DNA from: Kitasatospora purpeofusca
GTDB lineage: Bacteria; Actinomycetota; Actinomycetes; Streptomycetales; Streptomycetaceae
Direction: 5' to 3'
Assembly (NCBI RefSeq): GCF_000718025.1
Contig: NZ_JODS01000038.1
Span: 1-64,000 of the forward strand
DNA length: 64,000 nt
Every line of letters starts with the position of its first letter. Positions within the stretch are counted from its first letter, which is position 1. The translations under genes were made by a program, and so were the position numbers. The notes below the pieces were generated by a model that was given only the letters and a program-made list of their open reading frames with translations, did not search any database and was not told the origin of the DNA. Below are positions 50,193 to 59,951 of the stretch, piece after piece.

Positions 50193-51104
50193 TTACGACT
50201 CGGCGACGAGCATCTTCTCGACCGGTCGGCGCCACTGGTAGTACGACTGGATCTTGTGGTACTCGCCCTTGGGTGTGACCGTCACGCCGTAGACGAAGTT
50301 GCGGCCCTCGGTGCTGTACGGGGCGTCCTGGACCAGCCGGACGATCTGCGGGGCGACGGTCACCGGCAGTGCCAGCGGCTCGGGCGTCATGACCGAGTAG
50401 GTGATCCGCGAGATCTTCGGGGAGTCCCAGCTCAGCGTGGCGTACATGACGAACGCCTTCTCGTTGAAGGTCAGCAGCTCCTCGCTCGGGGCCGGCAGGC
50501 CCAGTTCGGCGAGCAGCGAGCGGACGCCCTCGGGCGCGAAGGTCTCCCGCGGCACCCGGCCGGAGGCCCCGCCGCCGAAGTAGAGGTTGACGGTCCGGCT
50601 GCCGTAGTCGATGCCGACGGTGCTGACGATGTCCGACAGGCCGTAGCGGTCGAACAGCTCCAGGTTGGCGGTGATGCCCTCCGGTGCCGACGGCAGCGCG
50701 GCGACCTCGCGGACCGTCAGCAGCCGCTCGATGGTGGGGAAGGACCAGGTCTTGGTGAACCCGGCCCGGACACCGAAGTCGACGCCGCAGCTGTCGATCG
50801 GGAGCTCGCCGTGGACCTCGGCCAGCAGCTTGCCGACCGGGTGGTCGGTCTTCTCGGCCAGGCCGTTCGCCAGCGCGACGGCGTAGGGGTCGAGGCCCCG
50901 GGGGAGCATGGTGAACCGGCAGTCGAGGTCATCGGCACCGAGTGGGCTGTTCTGCACCCGGAAGGAGATCACCGACTCCGGCAGCACGTCCTGGTAGGCG
51001 GTCAGGATCGGCCACACCGTCTCGCGCTCGAAGGGCACGTCCACCACACGGGCGGTTCCCTCGACGGCCGCGTAGAAGTTCTCCAGGAAGGCGCTTTCCG
51101 ACAT
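50193..51104 (-). CDS. ABBA-type aromatic prenyltransferase (phenazine prenyltransferase, PpzP/EpzP-like)
   Basis: 303 residues of the soluble CloQ/NphB-type ABBA fold. It starts [60 protein letters not shown] and [15 protein letters not shown] are conserved barrel blocks. Family members need no DDxxD motif. Next to a full phz set and a mevalonate operon, the best match is the group that attaches dimethylallyl to dihydrophenazine-1-carboxylic acid (PpzP, EpzP). The prenylation position cannot be read from the sequence. ATG 51104 has AGGTGGAAG upstream. It is transcribed leftward toward the mevalonate genes but is separated from them by a terminator. Confidence 0.88.
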   Translation of the reverse strand: MSESAFLENFYAAVEGTARVVDVPFERETVWPILTAYQDVLPESVISFRVQNSPLGADDLDCRFTMLPRGLDPYAVALANGLAEKTDHPVGKLLAEVHGELPIDSCGVDFGVRAGFTKTWSFPTIERLLTVREVAALPSAPEGITANLELFDRYGLSDIVSTVGIDYGSRTVNLYFGGGASGRVPRETFAPEGVRSLLAELGLPAPSEELLTFNEKAFVMYATLSWDSPKISRITYSVMTPEPLALPVTVAPQIVRLVQDAPYSTEGRNFVYGVTVTPKGEYHKIQSYYQWRRPVEKMLVAES

Positions 51105-51526
51105 TCTTCTTCCACCTGTCCAATCGTGGCGTCTGCGTGGATCTGGGGGGTTCGTCGCGGGGGTCGTGCACGCCGCGACGTCGCACAGCCGTCAGCCGCG
51201 GGCCGGACACCCGCACCGGACACCGGGCGGGTGCGTACGCCGAGGCACACGCGGGTGACGGACGAACCGAGGGGAATCACTGCCGTGCCGACCGAAGACC
51301 TGGTCCGACCTGCGCGGACCGGCGGTTCTGGCACTCAACACCCGCCCCCGGAACGGGTTTTGGGCAGGGTGGGCGTGCAGAAATAGTGACACGCGCCCCG
51401 CCCGCCGGCCAAGGCCCCCGGAAAGTGACCTGGGTCACGCTCCCCCCGCCCGGCCCCGGGGCCCCGGACGCGGGGTGGTATTCGGCGGCACGGGACGGCC
51501 CGGTCTGGCATGATGTCCCCGGTGTC
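51105..51526. other. 420-base intergenic region between prenyltransferase gene and tRNA-Lys
   Basis: No convincing gene. It should hold the leftward promoter of the prenyltransferase gene; CACTATTTCTG on the minus strand near 51380-51390 is the most AT-rich spot. No other structure was recognised. It marks the right border of the phenazine region. Confidence 0.5.
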
Positions 51527-51599
51527 GGGGTGCTAGCTCAATGGGTAGAGCAGCGGACTTTTAATCCGTAGGTTCAGGGTTCGAGCCCCTGGCGCCCCA
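51527..51599 (+). tRNA. tRNA-Lys (TTT)
   Basis: Cloverleaf with acceptor GGGGTGC/GCGCCCC, D-arm GCTC...GAGC and T-arm CAGGG TTCGAGC CCCTG. The anticodon loop CTTTTAA gives anticodon TTT, and the discriminator is A. CCA is not encoded. I found no repeat of its 3' end that would mark an integrated element. Confidence 0.95.
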
Positions 51600-51608
51600 C
51601 CGACGCGA

Positions 51609-51642
51609 AAGGCCCGGGCCGGAGACCTCCGACCCGGGCCTT
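51609..51642 (+). terminator. Terminator of tRNA-Lys
   Basis: AAGGCCCGGG and CCCGGGCCTT form a perfect 10-base stem ten bases after the tRNA, followed by CGTCGTTC. Confidence 0.75.
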
Positions 51643-51906
51643 CGTCGTTCCACCGGCGCCGAACGGGGCGCGGCCGGTGACGCAGAGCATGCGAACGATG
51701 CGTTCTGACGATCGGTTTGTATGATCCAAGCCGGGTCCGTTGGGGGACATCGGACCCGCACGGAGGGCCGCGGACGGCGCAGCCGGGGGTGTTCGTCGGT
51801 TATTGCGACCGTCGTACGTGCAACCCGGGAGCGGTCTCGACCGTCTCTCTGTGTGCAGTGCGTCCGGCCGTAGAGGGCGCAGCGTCCGCCGGTGAAAGGT
51901 TCAGGC
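51643..51906 (+). promoter_or_regulatory. Upstream region of the LCP gene
   Basis: No gene in this 264-base stretch. TATGAT at 51720-51725 is a clear -10-like hexamer without a good -35. GGGTCCG/CGGACCC near 51733-51757 could fold in the leader. Confidence 0.4.
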
Positions 51907-53733
51907 ATGTCAGGTCAGTGGGGCGAGGGTCCGGCTCGCGGTGACGACGCGCCCGGTGCGCTCACGGCCGACGGTGCCGGCGGCGGTGCGTCCGGGGCAC
52001 CCGGTGCCCCGGTGCCCGGGCCCAGGCCCGGCGGCCGCGCCGAGGCCCGACGGGCCGCCCAGGGCAAGCCGGGGCCGGCCAAGGCGGGTCCGGCCCAGGC
52101 CGGTGCGGCCGCGGCCGGTGGCGGCGGACGGGCCGCGGCCAGGGCCGCCGCCCGCAAGCCGAAGCGGGACGTCAAGAAGATCGTCGCCTGGTCCGCCGCC
52201 GGCGTGCTGGTGCTGCTGGCGGGTGCCGGCGGGCTGATCTACTACCAACTCAACGGCAACATCAAGTCCTTCGACGCGGACGCGATAGCCAAGGACCGCC
52301 CGCCGGAGGCGCAGGCCGACGCGGACGGCAACAAGCCCGTCAACCTGCTGCTGATCGGCTCCGACAGCCGGGGCAAGAACAACTCCGACCTCGGCGGCGG
52401 CGAGGACGGTGGCGCCCGCTCGGACACCACGATCCTGCTGCACGTCTACGCCGACCACAAGCACGCCGTGGGCATCTCGATACCGCGCAACGCGATGGTG
52501 GCGATACCGTCCTGCAAGCTGCCCAACGGCAAGTGGACCAAGGGTTCGAACAGCGACCTGTTCAACGCGGCCTTCTCCGTCGGCGGCACCGACGAGGGCA
52601 ACCCCGCCTGCACCCAGAACACCGTGGAGAAGCTCACCGGGATCCGGGTCGACCACACCATGGTGGTGGACTTCCAGGGCTTCGCGGCGATGACCAAGGC
52701 GGTCGACGGCGTGGACATCTGCCTGCCCGAGGACATCCACGAGAAGGACCTCAACGACAAGCTGCCCGCCAAGGGCGCCGTGGTCCTGAAGAAGGGTCCG
52801 CAGAAGGTGGAGGGTCAGCAGGCGCTCGACTACGTGCGGCTGCGGCACGGCATCGGCGACGGCTCCGACATCGGCCGGATGAAGCGCCAGCAGGCCTTCA
52901 TCAGCTCGCTGGCGGCCAAGATCAAGAAGCAGGGGCTCAACCCGACCACCCTGCTGCCGCTCGCCAACGCCGCCACCAGCTCGCTCACCGTGGACCCGGG
53001 GCTCGACAGCGCCGACAAGCTGATGTCCTTCGGCCTCTCGCTGCGCAACATCGACCTGCACGACCTCAAGTTCGTCACCCTGCCCTGGCGCTACCGCACC
53101 GTGGACAAGAACATCGACATCGTCGACGCGGACGCCAAGAAGCTCTGGGCCACCCTCAAGGCCGACCAGACCATCGACGGCCAGAACGCCACCGGCGAAC
53201 AGCCGGCGGAGGCCCCGTCCCCGACCGCCCCGCCGGCCGTGGCGGCGACCACCGCGACCACCCCGGCGGCCGCGGCCCACGCCGCCGCGGCCGGCTCCCC
53301 GCTCGCCGACACCAAGAACATCAAGGTGTCGGTCTACACCGGCACCAGCGCCACCGGCATGGCCGGCAAGGCGGCCGAGCAGCTGAAGGCGGCCAAGTTC
53401 ACCGCCACCGCCGTCGGCCGGGCCGACAACCTCAAGTACACGACCACGATGGTCCAGTACGGCTCCGGGCAGAAGGCGAACGCGGAGAAGGTCGCCGCGG
53501 TGTTCCCCGGCGCGGTGGTCGAGCCCAGCACCTCGGCCGGGATCACCGTGATCGTCGGCCAGGACTTCGCGGCGGCCAACGGCGCCACCACCCCGGGTGC
53601 CTCCGGCAGCGCCCCGGCGACGGGCCCGTCCGCCCCCGCCGTGCCGCAGCCGCTGCCCAGCAGCATCGTCGCCGACGCCCGCTCGGCGGACGACAACATC
53701 TGCGACAACACCACCTACGGCTCCGGCGGCTGA
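51907..53733 (+). CDS. LytR-CpsA-Psr (LCP) family cell-wall ligase with LytR_C domain
   Basis: 608 residues. A Gly/Ala/Pro-rich cytoplasmic tail (1-95) precedes one membrane helix (IVAWSAAGVLVLLAGAGGLIYY, about 99-118). An extracellular LCP catalytic domain follows: VNLLLIGSDSRG, RSDTTILLHVYADHK, ISIPRN and LDYVRLRHGIGDGSDIGRM hold the arginines and aspartates for polyprenyl-pyrophosphate binding. A Pro/Ala/Thr linker and a LytR_C domain (IKVSVYTGTSATGMAGKAAE) close the protein. It attaches wall glycopolymers to peptidoglycan. ATG 51907 with GAAAGG upstream is preferred to GTG 51892. Confidence 0.93.
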   Translation: MSGQWGEGPARGDDAPGALTADGAGGGASGAPGAPVPGPRPGGRAEARRAAQGKPGPAKAGPAQAGAAAAGGGGRAAARAAARKPKRDVKKIVAWSAAGVLVLLAGAGGLIYYQLNGNIKSFDADAIAKDRPPEAQADADGNKPVNLLLIGSDSRGKNNSDLGGGEDGGARSDTTILLHVYADHKHAVGISIPRNAMVAIPSCKLPNGKWTKGSNSDLFNAAFSVGGTDEGNPACTQNTVEKLTGIRVDHTMVVDFQGFAAMTKAVDGVDICLPEDIHEKDLNDKLPAKGAVVLKKGPQKVEGQQALDYVRLRHGIGDGSDIGRMKRQQAFISSLAAKIKKQGLNPTTLLPLANAATSSLTVDPGLDSADKLMSFGLSLRNIDLHDLKFVTLPWRYRTVDKNIDIVDADAKKLWATLKADQTIDGQNATGEQPAEAPSPTAPPAVAATTATTPAAAAHAAAAGSPLADTKNIKVSVYTGTSATGMAGKAAEQLKAAKFTATAVGRADNLKYTTTMVQYGSGQKANAEKVAAVFPGAVVEPSTSAGITVIVGQDFAAANGATTPGASGSAPATGPSAPAVPQPLPSSIVADARSADDNICDNTTYGSGG

Positions 53734-53919
53734 CCCGCCCCGGCCCCGGCCCCGCGGCGGGGCCGGAGGCGGCGGCGGGAGGCGGTGGGACGCCGTCCGG
53801 TGGCGGGATCGCGGAGGCACGGCGATCGTGGGCGGTGTACGGCCGTCCGGCCGCGCGGCCCGAGCGGGCCTGCGCCCGGTGGCCCGTCCGGCGGAGGACC
53901 ATCGCTTGGAGGCCCAGGA

Positions 53920-54705
53920 ATGCCCGTAGTCACCGCACCGTACAAGCCCGGCACCCCGTGCTGGGTGGACCTGATGGCGAGCGACCAGCAGGCCGCGCTC
54001 GACTTCTACCGCGACCTGTTCGGCTGGCAGGGCGAAGTCGGCCCGCCCGAGTTCGGCGGCTACGCCGTGTGCTCGCTCAACGGCAGGCCGGTCGCCGGGA
54101 TCATGGCCCGCTCCGGCCCGGAGGGGCAGCCGCTGCCCCCGGTCTCCTGGACCACCTACCTCGCCGCCGACGACGCCGACGCGGCCGGGCAGGCCATCTC
54201 CGGCGCCGGCGGCACCATCCTCTACCCGGTGATGGACGTGGGCGACACCGGCCGGATGCTGGTCGCGGCGGACCCGACCGGTGCGGTCTTCGGCGTCTGG
54301 CAGAAGCTGGAGTTCATCGGCGCGGGCGTCGTCAACGAGCCCGGAGCGCTGGTCTGGAACGAGCTCAACACCACCGACACCGGGGCGGCCGGCCGGTTCT
54401 ACCAGCAGGCGCTCGGCCTGCGCCCCGCCACGGTCCAGGGCATGGACGGCTTCTACTCGCTCAACGTCGGCGACCACACGGTGGGCGGCATGCAGCCGGT
54501 CGCCGAGTACCTGCCGCCGGGCACCCCCTCGCACTGGATGACCTACTTCTCGGTGGACGACACCGACTCCACGGTGGACGCCCTGGTGAAGGCCGGCGGC
54601 TCGGTGGTCCAGCCGCCGTTCGACATGCAGGCCGGGCGGATGGCGGTGGTGCGGGACCCGCAGGGCGCGGTCTTCGCGCTCACCTCCACCCCGGACTCAC
54701 CCTGA
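53920..54705 (+). CDS. VOC superfamily protein, two-domain
   Basis: 261 residues made of two glyoxalase/bleomycin-resistance-fold halves: GTPCWVDLMASDQQAALDFY...DLFGW and GALVWNELNTTDTGAAGRFY...ALGL. Each half ends with a DPxGAVF strand (DPTGAVFGVW, DPQGAVFALT). The 'AASDYKFYxxLFGW' subclass is common in Streptomyces as hydroxylase-named VOC proteins of unknown substrate. ATG 53920 has GGAGG seven bases upstream. It is soluble, a single gene between the LCP and HAD genes. Confidence 0.9.
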   Translation: MPVVTAPYKPGTPCWVDLMASDQQAALDFYRDLFGWQGEVGPPEFGGYAVCSLNGRPVAGIMARSGPEGQPLPPVSWTTYLAADDADAAGQAISGAGGTILYPVMDVGDTGRMLVAADPTGAVFGVWQKLEFIGAGVVNEPGALVWNELNTTDTGAAGRFYQQALGLRPATVQGMDGFYSLNVGDHTVGGMQPVAEYLPPGTPSHWMTYFSVDDTDSTVDALVKAGGSVVQPPFDMQAGRMAVVRDPQGAVFALTSTPDSP

Positions 54706-54858
54706 GCCCCACGCTCCCCCCGGGGCCCGGACATCTCCTGGGCCCCGGACGCCTCCCGGGCCACGGGCGTCCCGCCCGTGCCGCCCCGGCCGCCCGTTCC
54801 CGCGACGCGCCGCCGGGAATGGGCGGTCGAACGCGCTCTGCGGGGTAAGACTGCACCC

Positions 54859-55641
54859 ATGCTGGGGCTACCGGACGACATCCGCGCTTTCCTGTTCGAC
54901 CTCGACGGGGTGCTCACCCAGACCGCCACGGTGCACGCCGCGGCCTGGAAGGACACCTTCGACAACTTCCTGCGCGCCGAAGCCGCGCGCACCGGCGGGC
55001 CGTTCACCCCCTTCGACGCCGTCGCCGACTACGACGCGTACGTGGACGGGCGGCCCAGACTCGACGGCACCCGCGCCTTCCTCGACAGCCGGGGGATCGA
55101 GCTGCCCGAGGGCACCGACACCGACCCGCCGGGCACCCGCACCGTGCAGGGCATCAGCCGGGCCAAGAACGACACCGTGCTGCGGATGATCCGCGAGCAG
55201 GGCGTCGCCCCGTACCGGGGCTCGGTCGACTACGTGCGCCGGCTGCGCGCGCTCGGCCTGCCCACCGCCGTGGTCTCGTCCAGCGCCAACTGCCGGGACG
55301 TGCTGCGCGCCGCGGGCATCGAGGGCTACTTCGACGTGATCGTGGACGGCCTCGTCGCCACCCGGGACGGACTGCCGGGCAAGCCCGCGCCGGACACCTA
55401 CCTGGCCGCCGCCCGGGCCCTGGGCGTCGAGCCCGCGCACGCCGCCGTGTTCGAGGACGCGCTGGCCGGGGTCGCCTCCGGCCGGGCCGGCGGCTTCGGC
55501 GCGGTGGTCGGGGTGGACCGGGTCGGCCAGGCCGCCGAACTGCGCCGCGACGGCGCCACCGTGGTGGTCCAGGACCTCGCCGAACTGATCCCCGACCCCG
55601 GGCCGCAGGCCCCCGGCAAGCCCGAGGAGACACCGGCATGA
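54859..55641 (+). CDS. Beta-phosphoglucomutase-like HAD hydrolase
   Basis: 260 residues. FLFDLDGVLTQTATVH has the nucleophile DxD, TAVVSSSANCRDVLRAAG supplies the motif II serine, GKPAPDTYL the lysine, and VFEDALAGVASGRAGGFG the acidic motif. Together with the GH65 phosphorylase it overlaps (ATGA at 55638), it should convert beta-glucose 1-phosphate to glucose 6-phosphate. The cap domain is larger than in stand-alone phosphatases, which fits the mutase type. ATG 54859 lacks a strong ribosome site. Confidence 0.9.
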   Translation: MLGLPDDIRAFLFDLDGVLTQTATVHAAAWKDTFDNFLRAEAARTGGPFTPFDAVADYDAYVDGRPRLDGTRAFLDSRGIELPEGTDTDPPGTRTVQGISRAKNDTVLRMIREQGVAPYRGSVDYVRRLRALGLPTAVVSSSANCRDVLRAAGIEGYFDVIVDGLVATRDGLPGKPAPDTYLAAARALGVEPAHAAVFEDALAGVASGRAGGFGAVVGVDRVGQAAELRRDGATVVVQDLAELIPDPGPQAPGKPEETPA

Positions 55642-58049
55642 GCGGCCAGGAGCAGCCCTTCGTCGTCGACCCGTGGCAGGTCGTCGAACCGGGCCTCGAC
55701 CTCACCTCGATGGCCCGCGCCGAATCCGTGTTCGCGCTCTCCAACGGCCACATCGGGCTGCGCGCCAACCTCGACGAGGGCGAGCCGCACGGCCTGCCCG
55801 GCACCTACCTGAACGGTGTCTTCGAGCTGCGCCCGATGCCGTACGGCGAGGGCGGCTACGGCTACCCGGAGTCCAGCCAGAGCGTCATCAACGTGACCAA
55901 CGGCAAGATCGTCCGACTGCTGGTGGACGACGAGCCCTTCGACCTCCGGTACGGCGAACTGGTCAGCCACCGCCGCTGGTTGGACTTCCGCGACGGCCTG
56001 CTGCGGCGGTCCGCCGAGTGGACCTCCCCGGCCGGGCGGACCGTCCGGGTCGACTCCACCCGGCTGGTCTCGCTCACCCAGCGGGCGGTCGCCGCGATCG
56101 AGTACACCGTGGAGGCGGTGGACGCCCCGGTCCGGATCGTGCTGCAGAGCGAACTCGTGGCCAACGAGCAGCTGCCCGGCGGCGCCGACGGCGACCCGCG
56201 GGCCGCCGCCGTCCTGGAGGCCCCGCTGATCGCCGAGGCCAACCACGCCGGCGGGACGAAGGCGGTGCTGGTGCACCGCACCCGCTACAGCGGCATCCGG
56301 GTCGCCGCCGGCATGGACCATGTGATCGAGGGGCCGGACCGGCTGGACACCGTCGCCGAGGCGGAGGACGACCACTGCCGGATCAGCGTCACCACCGTGC
56401 TCCGCCCCGGCGAGCGGCTGCGGCTGGTGAAGTTCATGGCCTACGGCTGGTCCGCGACCCGCTCGCTGCCCGCCGTCCGGGACCAGGTGGAGGCCGCGCT
56501 CACCGCCGCCCGGTACACCGGCTGGGACGACCTGGTCGCCGAACAGGCCGAATACCTGAGGGAGTTCTGGGAGACCAGCGATGTCGAGATCGACGGCGAC
56601 GTCGAACTCCAGCAGGCCGTCAGGTTCGCCCTCTTCCACGTCCTCCAGGCCGGCGCCCGGAGCGAGGAGCGCGCCATCCCGGCCAAGGGGCTGACCGGCC
56701 CCGGCTACGACGGGCACAGCTTCTGGGACACCGAGGCCTTCGTCCTGCCGGTGCTCACCTACTGCCTGCCCTCCGCCGTCACCCAGGCCCTGCGCTGGCG
56801 GCACACCACCCTGCCGATGGCCCGCGAGCGCGCCGTCCAGCTCGGCCTGGCCGGGGCGGTGTTCCCCTGGCGGACGATCCGCGGCGAGGAGTGCTCCGGC
56901 TACTGGCCGGCCGGCACCGCCGCGTTCCACATCGGCGCGGACATCGCGGTCGCCGTCGCCCGCTACGTCCGGACCAGCGGGGACGTCGAGTTCGAGCGCG
57001 AGTACGGGCTCGAACTCCTGGTCGAGACGGCCCGGATGTGGCGCTCGCTCGGCCACCACGACGCCGCCGGCCGGTTCCGGATCGAGGGCGTGACCGGCCC
57101 CGACGAGTACAGCGCCGTCGCCGACAACAACGTCTACACCAACCTGATGGCGCAGACGAACCTGCTGGCCGCCGCCGAGTCCGCCGCCCGGCACCCGCGC
57201 GAGGCCGCGGCGCTCGGCGTCGACACCGAGGAGACGGCGGCCTGGCGGGACGCCGCCGCGGCGATGTTCGTCCCGTACGACGCCAACCTCGGCGTCCACC
57301 CGCAGGCCGACGGCTTCACCGACCACCAGGTCTGGGACTTCGAGAACACCCCGGCGGAGAACTACCCGCTGCTGCTGCACTACCCGTACTTCGACCTGTA
57401 CCGGAAGCAGGTGGTCAAGCAGGCCGACCTGGTGCTCGCCATGCAGGTCCGCGGCGACGCGTTCACCGACGAGCAGAAGGCCCGCAACTTCGCCTACTAC
57501 GAGCGGCTGACCGTCCGCGACTCCTCGCTCTCCGCGTGCACCCAGGCGGTGATCGCCGCCGAGGTCGGGCAGCTCGACCTCGCGTACGACTACACCGCCG
57601 AGGCCGCCCTGATGGACCTCCACGACCTCGGCGGCAACACCCGGGACGGCCTGCACATGGCCTCGCTCGCCGGGGCCTGCATCGCGCTGGTGGCGGGCTT
57701 CGGCGGACTGCGGGACCACGGCGAGGCGCTGTGGTTCCGGCCCAGGCTGCCCTCCGGGCTGACCCGGATCGGCTTCTCGCTGCTGATCCGGGGCAAGCTG
57801 CTGCAGGTGCGGATCGACCACGACGAGACCACGTACACGCTGCGCCGGGGCGACGTGATCCACCTGCGGCACGACGGGGAGCCGGTGCAGGTGAAGGCCG
57901 GCGAGCCGGTCTCGCTGCCGACCACCGCGCCGCCCGCGCAGGAGCGCTGCGCCCAGCCGCCCGGCCGCGAACCGGCCCGCCGCCAGCCCCAGGCGGGCGT
58001 CCCCGGCGGCCGCATCTCCTCCGGCCCGGACCACCTCGCCGCCGAGTAG
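55638..58049 (+). CDS. Glycoside hydrolase family 65 disaccharide phosphorylase
   Basis: 803 residues of the expected length. An N-terminal beta-sandwich (FALSNGHIGLRANLDEGEPH) leads to a (alpha/alpha)6 barrel: GHSFWDTEAFVLPVLTY, FPWRTIRGEECSGYWPAGTA and EGVTGPDEYSAVADNNVYTN, where E490 in GPDEY is the catalytic acid. The phosphate site follows (NTRDGLHMASLAG). It phosphorolyses maltose, trehalose or kojibiose to glucose and beta-glucose 1-phosphate; specificity cannot be told by eye. The coupled mutase gene upstream supports catabolism of trehalose or maltose. The last 40 residues are Pro/Arg-rich. Confidence 0.92.
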   Translation: MSGQEQPFVVDPWQVVEPGLDLTSMARAESVFALSNGHIGLRANLDEGEPHGLPGTYLNGVFELRPMPYGEGGYGYPESSQSVINVTNGKIVRLLVDDEPFDLRYGELVSHRRWLDFRDGLLRRSAEWTSPAGRTVRVDSTRLVSLTQRAVAAIEYTVEAVDAPVRIVLQSELVANEQLPGGADGDPRAAAVLEAPLIAEANHAGGTKAVLVHRTRYSGIRVAAGMDHVIEGPDRLDTVAEAEDDHCRISVTTVLRPGERLRLVKFMAYGWSATRSLPAVRDQVEAALTAARYTGWDDLVAEQAEYLREFWETSDVEIDGDVELQQAVRFALFHVLQAGARSEERAIPAKGLTGPGYDGHSFWDTEAFVLPVLTYCLPSAVTQALRWRHTTLPMARERAVQLGLAGAVFPWRTIRGEECSGYWPAGTAAFHIGADIAVAVARYVRTSGDVEFEREYGLELLVETARMWRSLGHHDAAGRFRIEGVTGPDEYSAVADNNVYTNLMAQTNLLAAAESAARHPREAAALGVDTEETAAWRDAAAAMFVPYDANLGVHPQADGFTDHQVWDFENTPAENYPLLLHYPYFDLYRKQVVKQADLVLAMQVRGDAFTDEQKARNFAYYERLTVRDSSLSACTQAVIAAEVGQLDLAYDYTAEAALMDLHDLGGNTRDGLHMASLAGACIALVAGFGGLRDHGEALWFRPRLPSGLTRIGFSLLIRGKLLQVRIDHDETTYTLRRGDVIHLRHDGEPVQVKAGEPVSLPTTAPPAQERCAQPPGREPARRQPQAGVPGGRISSGPDHLAAE

Positions 58050-58172
58050 CCGCGGCACCTTCTCCGCCGCCTCCCTCACTCCGACGGCCGCCCCGGGGTG
58101 CGGGGGACGGCGGGGCGGCGGAGGGTGCTGGTGTCGTGCGTCCCCGGCAGTCCCCGACGGCAGGAGATCCCC

Positions 58173-59906
58173 GTGGTGAGTGTGGCCGAGCAGATGGTGG
58201 CGGTGCTCCGGCAGGCCGGTGTGGAGCGGGTCTACGGCGTGGTCGGCGACAGCCTGAACCCGGTGGTGGACGCCATCCGCCGGACGGACGGCATCGCCTG
58301 GGTGCACGTCCGCAACGAGGAGGCCGGTGCCTTCGCGGCCGCCGCCGAGGCCGAGCTGACCGGCCGCCTCGCGGTCTGCGCCGGCTCCTGCGGCCCCGGC
58401 AACACCCACCTCGTCCAGGGCCTCTACGACGCGCAGCGCAGCGGCGTGCCCGTGCTCGCCCTGGCCTCGCACATCCCGTCCGGCCAGATCGGCACCGGCT
58501 TCTTCCAGGAGACCCACCCCGAGCGGGTGTTCACCGACTGCAGCGGCTGGTGCGAGATGCTCTCCACCGCCGCCCAGATGCCCCGGCTGCTGCGGATCGC
58601 GATCCAGCACGCCCTCGGCGCCCGGGAGGTCTCGGTGCTGGCCTTCCCCGGCGACGTGGCGGCGCTGTCCGCCGCCGCCCCGACCGGCAGCAGCCACTTC
58701 CTCACCGAACGGGCCGTCGCCGCCCCGCCCTGGTCCCAGGTGCAGGAGCTGGCCCGGGTGCTCAACGCCGCGCCCAGGGTGGCGCTTTTCTGCGGCGCGG
58801 GCGTCCGCGAGGCGCACACCGAGGTGATGGAGCTCGCGGCCACCCTGTGCGCGCCGGTCGGGCACTCCCTGCGCGGCAAGGAGTGGATCCAGTACGACAA
58901 CCCGTACGACGTCGGGATGAGCGGCCTGCTCGGCTACGGCGCCTGCCACGAGGCCCTGCACTCCGCCGACCTCGTCCTGCTGCTCGGCACCGACTTCCCC
59001 TACGACTCCTTCCTGCCCCAGGCCCGCACCGTCCAGGTGGACCACGACGCCACCCGGCTCGGCCGCCGGACGGCGCTGGACCTCGCCGTGCACGGCGACG
59101 TCCCGGCCACCCTGCGGGCGGTCCTGCCGCTGCTGGAGCGGAAGACCGACCGGACCTTCCTCGACGACATGCTGGGCCGCCACTACCGGGCGCTGGAGGA
59201 CGTGGTCGGCGCCTACACCCGGGACATCGGGAAGCACCTGCCGATCCACCCGGAGTACGTGGCCTCGGTGTTGGACGAGGTGGCCGCCGAGGACGCGGTC
59301 TTCACCGTCGACACCGGCATGAACAACGTCTGGGCCGCCCGCTACCTGCAGCCCAACGGGCGCCGCCGGGTGATCGGCTCCTTCCTGCACGGGTCGATGG
59401 CCAACGCCCTCCCGCACGCGATCGGCGCCCAACTCGCCTTCCCCGGGCGGCAGGTGGTGGCGATGTCGGGCGACGGCGGGCTGTCGATGCTGCTCGGCGA
59501 GCTGCTCACGGTGGCCAGGCACCGGCTGCCGGTGAAGACCGTGGTCTTCAACAACGGCGCGCTCGGCATGATCAAGCTGGAGATGCTGGTCTCCGGCTAC
59601 CCGGAGTCGGAGGTCGACAACGGGGACGTCGACTACGCCGGGATCGCCCGGGCGATGGGCATCCCGGCCAAGCGGGTCACCGAGCCGGCGCGGGTGCGGG
59701 AGGTCCTGGCGGAGGCGCTGGAACGGCCCGGCCCGGCCCTGGTGGACGTGGTCACCGACCCGAACGCGCTGTCCGTGCCGCCGCACATCACCGCGGCCCA
59801 GCTGAAGGGCTTCGCGCTGGCCGCAGGCCGTACGGTGCTGGCGGGCGGGGTCGGGCGGATGATCGACCTGGCCCGGTCCAATCTGCGGAACATCCCCCGG
59901 CCGTAG
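58173..59906 (+). CDS. poxB: Thiamine-diphosphate enzyme, PoxB-like pyruvate:quinone oxidoreductase
   Basis: 577 residues. VGDSLNPVVDAIRRT and HVRNEEAGAFAAAAEAELTG hold the ThDP-activating glutamate. MSGDGGLSMLLGELLTVARH with FNNGALGMIKLEM is the GDG...N metal/diphosphate motif; FAD-domain blocks lie between. The length matches E. coli PoxB (572), which decarboxylates pyruvate to acetate and passes electrons to the quinone pool. Acetolactate-synthase-like activity is less likely. GTG 58173 has AGGAGA five bases upstream; GTG 58176 is an alternative. An XRE-cupin regulator with palindromic operators follows. Confidence 0.88.
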   Translation: MVSVAEQMVAVLRQAGVERVYGVVGDSLNPVVDAIRRTDGIAWVHVRNEEAGAFAAAAEAELTGRLAVCAGSCGPGNTHLVQGLYDAQRSGVPVLALASHIPSGQIGTGFFQETHPERVFTDCSGWCEMLSTAAQMPRLLRIAIQHALGAREVSVLAFPGDVAALSAAAPTGSSHFLTERAVAAPPWSQVQELARVLNAAPRVALFCGAGVREAHTEVMELAATLCAPVGHSLRGKEWIQYDNPYDVGMSGLLGYGACHEALHSADLVLLLGTDFPYDSFLPQARTVQVDHDATRLGRRTALDLAVHGDVPATLRAVLPLLERKTDRTFLDDMLGRHYRALEDVVGAYTRDIGKHLPIHPEYVASVLDEVAAEDAVFTVDTGMNNVWAARYLQPNGRRRVIGSFLHGSMANALPHAIGAQLAFPGRQVVAMSGDGGLSMLLGELLTVARHRLPVKTVVFNNGALGMIKLEMLVSGYPESEVDNGDVDYAGIARAMGIPAKRVTEPARVREVLAEALERPGPALVDVVTDPNALSVPPHITAAQLKGFALAAGRTVLAGGVGRMIDLARSNLRNIPRP

Positions 59907-59923
59907 CCCTCGACTCCGGGGTC

Positions 59924-59951
59924 TTTTGCCTCTTGGGCAAAAAGTTTGCCC
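59924..59951. promoter_or_regulatory. Palindromic operator upstream of the XRE-cupin gene
   Basis: GGGCAAA-AAG-TTTGCCC (59935-59951) is a perfect inverted repeat. TTTTGCC at 59924-59930 adds a third half site. It sits about 30 bases before the regulator's start codon, as expected for autoregulation. Confidence 0.7.
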
